A stretch of DNA of 64,000 bases from CAZHYV01 sp964537055. Lineage in GTDB: Bacteria; Myxococcota_A; Polyangia; Palsa-1104; JAEUJZ01. Location: contig CAZHYV010000001.1 of the NCBI GenBank assembly GCA_964537055.1, positions 306,542-370,541 of the forward strand, given 5' to 3'. Each line of letters opens with the position of its first letter. Position 1 is the stretch's first letter. The notes beneath the pieces were generated by a model that was not told where the DNA came from, searched no databases, and worked only from the letters and a program-made list of their open reading frames with translations. The translations under genes were made by a program, and so were the position numbers. Positions 43,885-52,891 of the stretch are shown here, piece by piece.

Positions 43885-45360
43885 ATGAAAGCGCGGCACA
43901 TCCTCCTCATCGCGGGAGCTCTCATCACTGTAGGATCAAGCTGTGAAGACCCAGGAAGTGTTACTTCGCTTCATATCGAAAAAGTGAGCCCTGATGTTGG
44001 GAGTACCAAAGGAGGAACTACGCTCACCATTGTAGGCACAGGTTTTAATCCTGGTACCAAGATTAGTATTGGCGGAATTACTACGACCTCTACCTGGATC
44101 TCGAATAACGAGCTTAGTGTGCTCTTGCCAGAGCATGAGGGGATCCAAGGATATGTACCCGTTTCAGCCACAAATGCAGATGGAGAATCGGACCTTCAGC
44201 AGGAAATGTTCTCATATTACACAACCACTATGGATTTTGATACGCTGAAGACATTTCGATATATTGATCTGACGGGTGAAGATCCGAGAAGTTTATTCAC
44301 TGTGGATTTTGATCATGACAAAAAGCCAGACATTCTCTATGCAAATAAAGAAGTTAAAAATGTAAGCGCTCCCTCTATCAATGTGATCCTCGCTTCGGGA
44401 ACAAAAACGACCACCCCTGTTCCCTTTACCCCTTCTCAGGAAGGAACAGTGGTCAAAGATATAAACCAAGACGGAAACCAGGACGTGATCTTTGCAAACC
44501 CTACCTCGAACGAGATCGAAGTTCTCTTGGGGAAGGGAGATGGCACCTTCGATGATTTAAAGAAAACTCTTTTGCCCGGAACTTTTCCTGATTTGGGAAT
44601 TCGTGGAATTGAGGTGGCTGATATCAACAAAGATGGAAAATTCGACGTAATTTTTGCCAACGAAAAGGACAATTCTATCGGTATTCTTTTGGGGCAAGGC
44701 GACGGTACATTTGAAACTACGGTCAACAAATTTTCTACAGATTTTGCTCCTAAGTTTGTGCAGGCAGCGGATTTCGATCAGAATGGACAGATGGATGTAG
44801 CCATTGCTTCTAGCAAAGGAGTGTCCATCTCAGTCATGCTGAACCGTGGAAATTTTGCATCAGACTTTAACCGAAGCTCGTCTGTTAGTTATGGAAGTAT
44901 TCTTTCAAAGACGTTCCAGCTTGTAGTGAAAGACTATAACCGTGATGGTCATCCCGATATCTTGGCCTTAATAGGTGGAGCTCCTGGGCAATCCCATGTT
45001 CCACAAGTGGTTATGCTCCCTATGAAAGCGGATGGGCAATTCGGCCCCAGCAGCATGCTTATTATGGACCCTATGGATGCGATTCCATCTTCACTTGATG
45101 TCGTGGATATGGATGGAGATCAGGTAATGGATCTGGTGGCTATGACCGACCAATCCATTCAGGTTTTTCGTGGAAAGGGGAACGGAGAGCTTGAACGAGC
45201 CCGTGAATTCTATAAACGATTGGCTTATGCTGATGTCAGGCTTCTCAAGTTAGCTGATATGAATGCGGACGGGAAGTTAGATTTTGTCATCTCCTACTCC
45301 TTAAGCGATGCCTGGACGTTAATCGGACATATCGAGATTATCCACAACGTTTCTAAGTAA
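43885..45360 (+). CDS. VCBS/FG-GAP repeat lipoprotein with IPT/TIG domain
   Basis: A 491-residue surface lipoprotein: signal peptide ending VGSSC (Cys20). An IPT/TIG immunoglobulin-like domain follows (KVSPDVGSTKGGTTLTIVGTGFNPGTKISIGG). The rest is a beta-propeller of FG-GAP/VCBS repeats with calcium-binding-like loops: DFDHDKKPDIL, DINQDGNQDVIF, DINKDGKFDVIF, DFDQNGQMDVAI, DYNRDGHPDIL, DMDGDQVMDLV and DMNADGKLDFVI. Such proteins often mediate cell-surface binding. A strong AAAGGAG precedes the start. Ligand unknown. Confidence 0.88.
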   Translation: MKARHILLIAGALITVGSSCEDPGSVTSLHIEKVSPDVGSTKGGTTLTIVGTGFNPGTKISIGGITTTSTWISNNELSVLLPEHEGIQGYVPVSATNADGESDLQQEMFSYYTTTMDFDTLKTFRYIDLTGEDPRSLFTVDFDHDKKPDILYANKEVKNVSAPSINVILASGTKTTTPVPFTPSQEGTVVKDINQDGNQDVIFANPTSNEIEVLLGKGDGTFDDLKKTLLPGTFPDLGIRGIEVADINKDGKFDVIFANEKDNSIGILLGQGDGTFETTVNKFSTDFAPKFVQAADFDQNGQMDVAIASSKGVSISVMLNRGNFASDFNRSSSVSYGSILSKTFQLVVKDYNRDGHPDILALIGGAPGQSHVPQVVMLPMKADGQFGPSSMLIMDPMDAIPSSLDVVDMDGDQVMDLVAMTDQSIQVFRGKGNGELERAREFYKRLAYADVRLLKLADMNADGKLDFVISYSLSDAWTLIGHIEIIHNVSK

Positions 45361-45443
45361 TAGGTTGGTTTAGGAAAATTCTTTCCACCTCTCTCTACCT
45401 CCTCGGCTTGACATCCACGTCTCTCTTCTCCAAAATAGTCTCC

Positions 45444-47351
45444 ATGTTAGAGTATCCTTATGCCTACGATATCGTCGTGGTAGGTGGTGGTCACGCGGGT
45501 TGTGAAGCGGCTTTTGCCGCTGCTCGGTTAGGAGCCAAAACCTTGCTTTTGTCTGGAAATATCGACACCATTGGTCATATGTCCTGTAACCCAGCCGTGG
45601 GTGGAGTGGGAAAAGGGCACTTGGTGAAAGAGATCGAGGCCCTTGGGGGAATGATGGGCCGTGCTGCAGATGCGACAGGAATCCAGTTTCGCAAGCTCAA
45701 TACCTCCAAAGGCCCAGCCGTTCGCGCGACCCGAGTTCAGTCTGATAAGCACCGCTACCGGCAGTATATGAGGCTTGCGGTTGAAGATCATCCCCTGGTC
45801 GATATTAAGCAGGCAGAAGGACAACAGATTCTTACTGAAGGAGAGGGCGCCCAATGCAAAGTGATAGGCCTTGCCACTTCGCTTCAGCTTTGGTTTCGAA
45901 CCAAGGCAGTGATTCTAACGACGGGAACCTTTTTGATGGGTCGGCTGCACGTGGGCGAACAACAGTCCGAAGGAGGGCGGATGGGTGAGCCTCCCGCACG
46001 TGGGCTTTCTGCCTCTCTTCTTAAATTAGGGTTTACATTAGGCCGTTTAAAGACGGGAACGCCTTGCCGTTTGGATGGCCGCACGATTGATTTTGCCAGC
46101 CTGGAAGAACAAAAGGGCGATGTTCCCTTGCCGCGCTTTTGTGAGGATGGGCCACAGCCTCTCTTGCCCCAGCGGTCTTGCTTTTTAACCTACACCACGC
46201 AAGAGGCGCATGAGTTTATTTTGGCCAATTTGCACCGCTCTCCTCTCTATGCGGGCAAAATTACAGGCGTAGGTCCTAGATATTGTCCTTCCATTGAAGA
46301 CAAAGTGGTTCGTTTTTCAGATAAGCCCCGCCATCAGATTTTTTTAGAGCCTGAAGGTGTAGAAACACACGAAGTATATCCTAATGGGATCTCAACTTCT
46401 CTCCCTGCTGATGTACAGTGGCAGTTTTTGCAAAAGATTCCAGGCCTAGAGAAGGCAAAGATGCTTCGTTTTGGCTACGCGGTAGAGTACGATTTCTCTG
46501 ATGCCACCCAGCTTCTGCCTACATTAGAAGCCAAGCATGTAGCGGGTCTCTATCTGGCGGGTCAAATTAATGGCACTTCTGGGTATGAAGAGGCTGCTTC
46601 CCAAGGCTTATTGGCCGGGGCCAATGCAGCACTGAAATTACGTCAGAGTGGCGAAGAACTGATTTTAGGTCGAGACCAAGCATACTTAGGAGTGCTGGTC
46701 GATGACCTTACAAAACATGGTACCGATGAACCCTATAGAATGCTAACCGCACGGGCAGAATACCGTTTGCTTTTGCGCGAAGACAATGCAGATGAGCGGC
46801 TGATGCCTCTAGGAAGAAGGCTGGGGCTTTTAGATGATAATCGTTGGCAGGCGTACTGCCAAAGGCGAGATGTGCTAGCAAAAGAGCTGGAACGGCTCAA
46901 AAAGACTAGGATCAGTCCTACTGCTTCCGTGCAGGAGAGGCTCAAGGATTTTGGTAGCTCACCTTTGCATCAGGCCACAACCCTTGCTGAATTATTGTGT
47001 CGTCCCGAGCTGTCTTATGTCCAGATCTGTCGACTTACGGATCAAGAGCCTTTGCCTAGTCTACTCGCAGACCGAATTGAGACAACCATTAAATACGCCG
47101 GCTATTTAGAACGTGACAAAGAGCAAGCTCAAAAGGTGCATCAGCTGGAGGAGTACCGGTTGCCCATCGATTTAGATTACAAGCATGTTCCTAGCCTTTC
47201 AAGAGAGATCCAAGAGAAGTTGATGAAAATTCGTCCGACCTCAGTTGGACAGGCAAGTAAGATTCCTGGGATGACTCCGGCTGCTTTATCTATCCTTATG
47301 ATTTTATCTAAGGGGCGAAGCGAAGAGGGACGAAAGAAGTTACCTGCGTAG
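45444..47351 (+). CDS. mnmG: tRNA uridine-5-carboxymethylaminomethyl modification enzyme MnmG (GidA)
   Basis: FAD-dependent enzyme that, with MnmE, modifies U34 in the wobble position of several tRNAs. Hallmarks: the FAD site DIVVVGGGHAGCEAAFAAARLG, SCNPAVGGVGKGHLVKEIEALGG, and GRLKTGTPCRL; the C-terminal part has EYRLLLREDNADERL and the final VGQASKIPGMTPAALSIL. The 635 residues from ATG 45444 are a usual length; the frame extends upstream to a TTG at 45408. It has no tight partner here (no mnmE or rsmG nearby). Confidence 0.96.
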   Translation: MLEYPYAYDIVVVGGGHAGCEAAFAAARLGAKTLLLSGNIDTIGHMSCNPAVGGVGKGHLVKEIEALGGMMGRAADATGIQFRKLNTSKGPAVRATRVQSDKHRYRQYMRLAVEDHPLVDIKQAEGQQILTEGEGAQCKVIGLATSLQLWFRTKAVILTTGTFLMGRLHVGEQQSEGGRMGEPPARGLSASLLKLGFTLGRLKTGTPCRLDGRTIDFASLEEQKGDVPLPRFCEDGPQPLLPQRSCFLTYTTQEAHEFILANLHRSPLYAGKITGVGPRYCPSIEDKVVRFSDKPRHQIFLEPEGVETHEVYPNGISTSLPADVQWQFLQKIPGLEKAKMLRFGYAVEYDFSDATQLLPTLEAKHVAGLYLAGQINGTSGYEEAASQGLLAGANAALKLRQSGEELILGRDQAYLGVLVDDLTKHGTDEPYRMLTARAEYRLLLREDNADERLMPLGRRLGLLDDNRWQAYCQRRDVLAKELERLKKTRISPTASVQERLKDFGSSPLHQATTLAELLCRPELSYVQICRLTDQEPLPSLLADRIETTIKYAGYLERDKEQAQKVHQLEEYRLPIDLDYKHVPSLSREIQEKLMKIRPTSVGQASKIPGMTPAALSILMILSKGRSEEGRKKLPA

Positions 47352-47409
47352 TAGGGATGGCCTAGATTCCCTCTGATTTGGGGTGGTAACTTAGGCTATT
47401 TCTCATACC

Positions 47410-48384
47410 CTAGGGCTGATAATCTAGCGTACCTTTCATGTATCGCGACTGAAGCTTGGGAGGAAGAACTTTGTTTAGGTACGGAGTGTCATTTGCGCGG
47501 AGAAATTCTAGCTTGTCTAGGTTGTCAAAGGAGGTTGGAATATTCCCGGAGAGCTGAGTTCCATTAATGAAGAGCGTCTTTAGATTAGAGAGGTTTCCCA
47601 GTACTTCAGGCAATGACCCCGTGAGAGAGTTGTTATAAAGGGATAGTGTCTTCAGATTGGCAAGCTGACCTAGCGAGGCGGGGATGCTCCCTTGCAGCAG
47701 GTTCGTATTTAAAAAAAGTTCCTGCAACTCATAGAGGCTTCCTAGACTTTCAGGAATCGAGCCAGTAAAAATATTTTGATCTAACAGCAGCCGCTCAAGC
47801 CGGGTGAGGCTGCCCACAAATTCTGGAATGGTTCCCGAAAGACGATTCGAAGATAAATTTAAAACTTTAATCAGAGTAAGCCTAGAGAATGAGCCAGGGA
47901 TTGATCCACTTAGGGTATTGCTGCTAAGATTAAGAACTTGAATCTGCATCAAGTTGCCGATGGATGAAGGAAGCGTACCGCTTAAGACATTCCCACTAAG
48001 GTTTAATTCCTCGAGTTGCATAAGATCTCCGATCGATTCTGGGATTGCTCCTATAAGAGAGTTACCAGACAATGACAGAACGCGAAGTGTATTTAGTCTT
48101 CCTAACGAAGCAGGGATTCTGCCTCGTAGATTAGCACCATCTAAACGCAGTTCAACGACATGGTTGTCTTCGCAGGTTACCCCTTCCCAAGTACAGTAGT
48201 TCCCCGAAGGAGAGAGCCAGTTAGTCTGGTGAGACCAATTCTCTCCCTGAGTGCTTTTGTATAGCTCTTCAAGAATGTCCCGACTTTCCATGGGAGATGG
48301 GCGAGAGTCACAAGCAGAGAGAAAACTACCTAGGATAGAAGCAGAAAGCATCAAATAAAGCTTGCGATAAGAACGGCGAGACAT
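47410..48384 (-). CDS. Plant-type LRR lipoprotein
   Basis: A 324-residue exported lipoprotein: signal ending LSAC (Cys25), with AGGAGG upstream of the ATG. An N-terminal cap contains WLSPSGNYCTWEGVTC, the C-x-W-x-GV-x-C form of plant and protist LRR proteins. Nine 24-residue repeats follow (about 76-291), each close to LxxLxLSxNxLSGxIPxSLGxL, the plant-specific LRR subtype, plus a degenerate tenth. Such repeats form a solenoid for protein binding. Surface exposure and a binding role toward host or prey are inference. Transcribed convergent with mnmG. Confidence 0.9.
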   Translation of the reverse strand: MSRRSYRKLYLMLSASILGSFLSACDSRPSPMESRDILEELYKSTQGENWSHQTNWLSPSGNYCTWEGVTCEDNHVVELRLDGANLRGRIPASLGRLNTLRVLSLSGNSLIGAIPESIGDLMQLEELNLSGNVLSGTLPSSIGNLMQIQVLNLSSNTLSGSIPGSFSRLTLIKVLNLSSNRLSGTIPEFVGSLTRLERLLLDQNIFTGSIPESLGSLYELQELFLNTNLLQGSIPASLGQLANLKTLSLYNNSLTGSLPEVLGNLSNLKTLFINGTQLSGNIPTSFDNLDKLEFLRANDTPYLNKVLPPKLQSRYMKGTLDYQP

Positions 48385-48661
48385 GAGACCTCCTATAGAT
48401 AGATAAATAACCTAGGCCATTTTAACATAAGTGATATTAAGAAAACAATGAGCTTATTTTTTGTAAGTGCGCCTTAGGAGAGGCGGATTCTTGGGCAGTC
48501 ATTTATCATGTTTTTTCTTGTTAGGCTTTCCTTGACGTAATGAAAGAAGCAGCTTATAGATAGTAAACAAATGCTCAGTGTCGATCGGGTGTTTCCCGAA
48601 TAAAGATTTTATAGATGCAGTGAACCTTATGAAAATGAATCAGAAGGAGATCCTCCTCCAA

Positions 48662-51541
48662 ATGCCAGAAACGTTAGCACCCATTGCTCAAGAACCTGAA
48701 TCCATTTCTGTAGTAGGTGCAGAAGAGCATAATCTGCAGATTGAACAATTAGATATCCCCAAAAAACGGCTTGTGGTTTTTACTGGGGTTTCGGGTTCAG
48801 GGAAGTCATCGCTGGTATTTGATACTTTGTATGCTGAGGGGCAAAGAAGGTATGTTGAGTCCCTCTCTGCTTATGCCCGTCAATTTTTGGGTCAGATGGA
48901 TAAACCTAAGTATGAATCAATTCGAGGATTGTCTCCTACGATTGCCATTGAGCAAAAAAGCTCATCCTCAAATCCCCGTTCTACTGTAGGAACAGTAACA
49001 GAGATCTATGATTATTTAAGGGTACTATTTGCAAGGGCTGGTGAACAGAGGTGTCATCAGTGTGGGCGCAAGGTCGCAGGCCAATCACCAGCAGAAATTG
49101 TTGAGCAACTTATGAAGTTGGCACCTACCCAAGAAGGTGAGCAAACGCAGATTACACTGCTTGCACCGATGGTACAAAATCGCAAAGGGATGCATATCGA
49201 GGTTTACTCGCAGGCACGACAGCTTGGGTATTCTCGAATTCGAGTGAATGGAGAAATATACCGCATTGAGGACGCCCCGGAGTTATCCAAGAAGCATAAG
49301 CACTCGATCGAAATTGTTACAGATCGGGTGGTTTTAAAATTTGGAGAGAAAGAGGCAAGAAAACGCTTGCTTGATTCGGTAGAATCTACGCTAAAAGTAG
49401 GAAAAGGAACGATTTTGGTTGCCCCTATTATTCATGGGCAAGCACAAGTAGAGACAATGATTTCTGAGAGTAGGGCATGTCCGGATTGCGAAATTGCTTT
49501 CCCCGAATTGACCCCGACCTCGTTCTCTTTCAATTCGCCCTTAGGGATGTGCACGGCATGCACAGGGTTAGGCACGCGGATGGAGATGGACCCTCACCTT
49601 CTTATTACCGATCCTTCGTTATCCATTGAAAAGGGCGCAATTGCTCCTTGGACAAGTGCTATGGCACGAGGAGAGGGCTGGGTGTACACCCTCGTAAACA
49701 CGCTTAGCCAAGAGATGGGAATCGATCTGAAAATCCCTTGGAAGGACTTACCGATAGAACAACAGCATATGGTTCTTTATGGGCTTGGGGAACAGCGCCT
49801 GCAAGGGTTGGGAAGGCGGCCCGTGCGGTTTGAAGGGATCCTCAATTTGCTCATGCGAAGGTATGAAAGTACCTCAAGTGATTGGATGCGAACCTACTAT
49901 GGACGCTACCTTAGAGAAGTTCCATGCAGCACATGCCAGGGGCAGCGTCTTCGGGCTGAATCGAGAGCAGTGGTACTCACTCCAGAAAAAGGGTCTGAGT
50001 ATACCATCGGGCAAATTTGTCACCTAAGTATTGCCGACGCTGCTTCCCTGTTTCAAAATCTTGAACTACCTGGGTCTAAGGGGATGATTGCCAAGGAACT
50101 GCTCAAAGAGATCAATGCTCGTCTTGGGTTTTTGATGAACGTAGGGCTCAATTACCTATCTTTAGATAGAGGCGCTTCTACTTTATCAGGTGGAGAAGCA
50201 CAACGGATCCGGCTTGCCTCGCAGCTAGGTTCAGAACTATCGGGGGTGATGTACGTGCTAGATGAGCCATCGATCGGTCTGCACCAACGGGATAATCGCC
50301 GTCTTATCCAAACTCTGAAGCGATTGCGGGATCAGGGAAATAGCGTGCTTGTCGTAGAGCATGATGCGGAAACCATGATGGAGTCGGATTGGGTGATTGA
50401 CTTTGGGCCTGGTGCGGGAAAGCATGGTGGAAAAGTGATCTTCTCAGGGACGCCCAAACAGCTGGTCGAAAAAAGCAATTCGCTAACCGGGGACTATCTT
50501 TCAGGGCGAAAACAGATCGAAAAACCTAAAGTTCGAAGAAAGCCGCAGGGCTTCTTAACAATTTTAGGAGCGAGAGAACATAACTTAAAGAATATTAACG
50601 TCGATATTCCGTTGGGGGTCTTTTGTGCTGTCACGGGCGTGAGTGGGGCAGGAAAATCTTCTCTTATTAACGGGACGCTGTTCCCAGCGCTGATGAATGC
50701 ACTGCATGATTCTGGAATGCCGGTTGGAGCCCATGACAAAATTGTAGGGCTTCATCAGTTGGACAAAATGATTGCTATTGACCAGCAGCCGATTGGACGG
50801 ACACCCCGTTCAAACCCCGCTACCTACACAAAGGCGTTTGATCACATCCGTGATTTGTTTTCGAAGCTTCCCGAAAGCCGGGCCTACGGATATGAACCAG
50901 GACGGTTTTCTTTCAATGTCAAAGGGGGTAGGTGTGAGGCATGTGAGGGAGATGGTATGAAACGGGTCGAGATGCATTTTCTGGCCGATGTCTTTGTCCC
51001 CTGTGAGGTTTGTAAAGGAAAGCGTTATAACGAAGGAACGCTGCGAATTCTTTATAAAGGAAAATCGATAGCAGATGTCCTCGATACCTCTGTCGAGCAG
51101 GCGAAGGAACTATTTGCGAATCATCCTGGACTTTCGAACATCCTGCAAACGCTTGATGATGTGGGACTCTCTTACCTTGCCCTGGGGCAGCCTGCACCCA
51201 CCCTTTCTGGAGGAGAAGCGCAGCGGGTAAAGCTGGCAAAAGAACTTTGCCGGAGAGACACGGGAAGAACACTCTATCTTCTTGATGAGCCGACGACGGG
51301 CCTTCACTTTGAGGATGTCAACCGATTGCTGAGTGTTCTGCAGCGGCTCGTTCATGCAGGAAACAGCGTGCTTGTGATCGAGCATAATCTCGATATCATC
51401 AAATGCGCAGATTATGTGATTGATCTAGGACCTGAGGGAGGAAAGGGGGGAGGGCAGGTGCTTGCCACGGGGACGCCCGAACAGATTGTAAAGGTAAGAG
51501 AATCCCACACAGGGCAATATTTGGCTGAAATGTTAGGGTAA
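48662..51541 (+). CDS. uvrA: Excinuclease ABC subunit A
   Basis: Damage-sensing ATPase of nucleotide excision repair. Two ABC modules are visible: Walker A GVSGSGKSSL with FDTLYAEGQRRYVESLSAYARQFL in the first and GVSGAGKSSLINGTL in the second; both signature motifs read LSGGEAQR; Walker B motifs are YVLDEPSIGLHQRD and YLLDEPTTGLHFED. Zinc-binding cysteines are present, including CEACEGDGMK ... CEVCKGKRY. The chosen ATG (48662, MPETLAPIAQ) has AAGGAG 12 bases upstream; the frame extends to a GTG at 48578 with another ATG at 48629. Length (about 959 residues) is normal. Confidence 0.96.
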   Translation: MPETLAPIAQEPESISVVGAEEHNLQIEQLDIPKKRLVVFTGVSGSGKSSLVFDTLYAEGQRRYVESLSAYARQFLGQMDKPKYESIRGLSPTIAIEQKSSSSNPRSTVGTVTEIYDYLRVLFARAGEQRCHQCGRKVAGQSPAEIVEQLMKLAPTQEGEQTQITLLAPMVQNRKGMHIEVYSQARQLGYSRIRVNGEIYRIEDAPELSKKHKHSIEIVTDRVVLKFGEKEARKRLLDSVESTLKVGKGTILVAPIIHGQAQVETMISESRACPDCEIAFPELTPTSFSFNSPLGMCTACTGLGTRMEMDPHLLITDPSLSIEKGAIAPWTSAMARGEGWVYTLVNTLSQEMGIDLKIPWKDLPIEQQHMVLYGLGEQRLQGLGRRPVRFEGILNLLMRRYESTSSDWMRTYYGRYLREVPCSTCQGQRLRAESRAVVLTPEKGSEYTIGQICHLSIADAASLFQNLELPGSKGMIAKELLKEINARLGFLMNVGLNYLSLDRGASTLSGGEAQRIRLASQLGSELSGVMYVLDEPSIGLHQRDNRRLIQTLKRLRDQGNSVLVVEHDAETMMESDWVIDFGPGAGKHGGKVIFSGTPKQLVEKSNSLTGDYLSGRKQIEKPKVRRKPQGFLTILGAREHNLKNINVDIPLGVFCAVTGVSGAGKSSLINGTLFPALMNALHDSGMPVGAHDKIVGLHQLDKMIAIDQQPIGRTPRSNPATYTKAFDHIRDLFSKLPESRAYGYEPGRFSFNVKGGRCEACEGDGMKRVEMHFLADVFVPCEVCKGKRYNEGTLRILYKGKSIADVLDTSVEQAKELFANHPGLSNILQTLDDVGLSYLALGQPAPTLSGGEAQRVKLAKELCRRDTGRTLYLLDEPTTGLHFEDVNRLLSVLQRLVHAGNSVLVIEHNLDIIKCADYVIDLGPEGGKGGGQVLATGTPEQIVKVRESHTGQYLAEMLG

Positions 51542-51577
51542 GGTTTTCGAAAAAGAACCAAAGAATTTGGTTGAGCC

Positions 51578-52135
51578 TTATTGAAGGGTTCTTACCAAAC
51601 GATCGGTTTCATACCCTTGTTTCTGTAGCCCGGCGATGATCCTCTGAAACGTTTCTTCGTCCATCGTAGGAGTCCGACTTAAAATCCACAGGTAATCTCG
51701 GCTGGGATGTCCAACGACTGCGTATTCGTACTCGTTCCCTAATTCGAGAATCCAATAGTCCCCCCAAAAAGGTCGGAAAAAGCTCACCTCTAGTTTCGCA
51801 TTGGTTGTTTTATCCACCACACGGGCTCGGCCCTTTGCCACAGATTCTTTTCCATTTTTCGAACCCTTGCGACATTGATTCAAAACGTCGATTTCTCCAT
51901 CCGAGCGGAGTGAGTAATTTGCTGTTGTTCTTGTGCAATCCTTCTGGAAACTTTGGGGAAAATGTGCAATTTCGTACCAAGTTCCTAGATATCGGTTTAT
52001 CTGCACATAAGCAACCGTTCTTAAGGGGGGAAGTTTAAGACGTTCTGTCGTGGTTGTGTGGCAACGGGCATAAAGAAGTAAGCTCAATAGACTAAGGATC
52101 TGAAGTGTACGGTAAGACTTTGCAGGTTTGTTCAT
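51578..52135 (-). CDS. blc: Bacterial lipocalin (Blc-like lipoprotein)
   Basis: A 185-residue outer membrane lipoprotein, with GAGGAG before the ATG and lipobox LYARC (Cys25). The lipocalin signature is NRYLGTWYEIAHFPQSFQKDC, and YWILELGNEYEYAVVGHPSRDYLWILSRTP gives the second conserved block. The beta-barrel binds lipids or other hydrophobic molecules; Blc of E. coli binds lysophospholipids. It is convergent with uvrA. Confidence 0.93.
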   Translation of the reverse strand: MNKPAKSYRTLQILSLLSLLLYARCHTTTTERLKLPPLRTVAYVQINRYLGTWYEIAHFPQSFQKDCTRTTANYSLRSDGEIDVLNQCRKGSKNGKESVAKGRARVVDKTTNAKLEVSFFRPFWGDYWILELGNEYEYAVVGHPSRDYLWILSRTPTMDEETFQRIIAGLQKQGYETDRLVRTLQ

Positions 52136-52293
52136 AGAGAGGCTCTCCTCGGGTAAAAATTCTGATTTGAAAGAAAGAATGATGTTCCTATCTCATCAAA
52201 AGATAAAGAAATTTTTATTCTTATGAAAATGAAAGCTTATGTTGATTCAGGAAAAATTGAGAAAGGGTAACGAGGTAGGAAAAAGCAAAAGAT

Positions 52294-52788
52294 TTATTCT
52301 GTAGGACAAGAGAGTTTTAAGATATCTGAAGTTGAGCGGTAATCAATCGTTGCCTTTACATAACTCATAATGTGGGTACAAATTTCTATCGCTGGATTGG
52401 GAGAACCCTGTAAGCATGCGGATATATAATCTGCCGGGGGAGCATATTCGTAAGGATCTGTCCACTTACGAGCATTTGGGCAATCCCAGTCTTTTAAATG
52501 TAAATTTAGACCTAGGTAATAATTACACCGATACTTATTCCATTCCTTAAAATGGCAATCACGTACCATTTTCCATCGCTTTTCTAATTTTTTCTGGTCG
52601 ATAGCTGGTTGAGCTATATCTCCGGAAGTTAATTCTGAGGTTGGAGGGCCTAAATCAGTTGTATTTGAAGTTGATACTGATTTTGGCTCTGTTTGTGGAG
52701 TCTGATCAGCGATCACTTCTTGAACACAACTATTTAATCCTAAAAAAATTCCTAATAATATATTTAGTGAAAGGGTCTTATAGTTCAT
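52294..52788 (-). CDS. Small Cys-containing lipoprotein, unknown
   Basis: A 164-residue product. The signal ends GLNSC (Cys21), a good lipobox. After a Ser/Thr/Gln-rich linker (about 30-65) there is a compact domain with six cysteines (DCHF, RCNYY, DCPN, ACLQ, ICTH and SCPTE), likely disulfide-bonded. I recognise no family. The AT-rich composition is lower in G+C than the surrounding genes. It lies just downstream of the TraA-like pair on the same strand, separated by about 100 bases. Function unknown. Confidence 0.6.
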   Translation of the reverse strand: MNYKTLSLNILLGIFLGLNSCVQEVIADQTPQTEPKSVSTSNTTDLGPPTSELTSGDIAQPAIDQKKLEKRWKMVRDCHFKEWNKYRCNYYLGLNLHLKDWDCPNARKWTDPYEYAPPADYISACLQGSPNPAIEICTHIMSYVKATIDYRSTSDILKLSCPTE

Positions 52789-52891
52789 AGGCTTTTATCT
52801 CTCTATTAATAAAAATAGGAATACACGTTGTGTATAACATGAATAGAGAATAAACGCTACTGGGAACGATGGAGATGAATGTTGAATGTCA

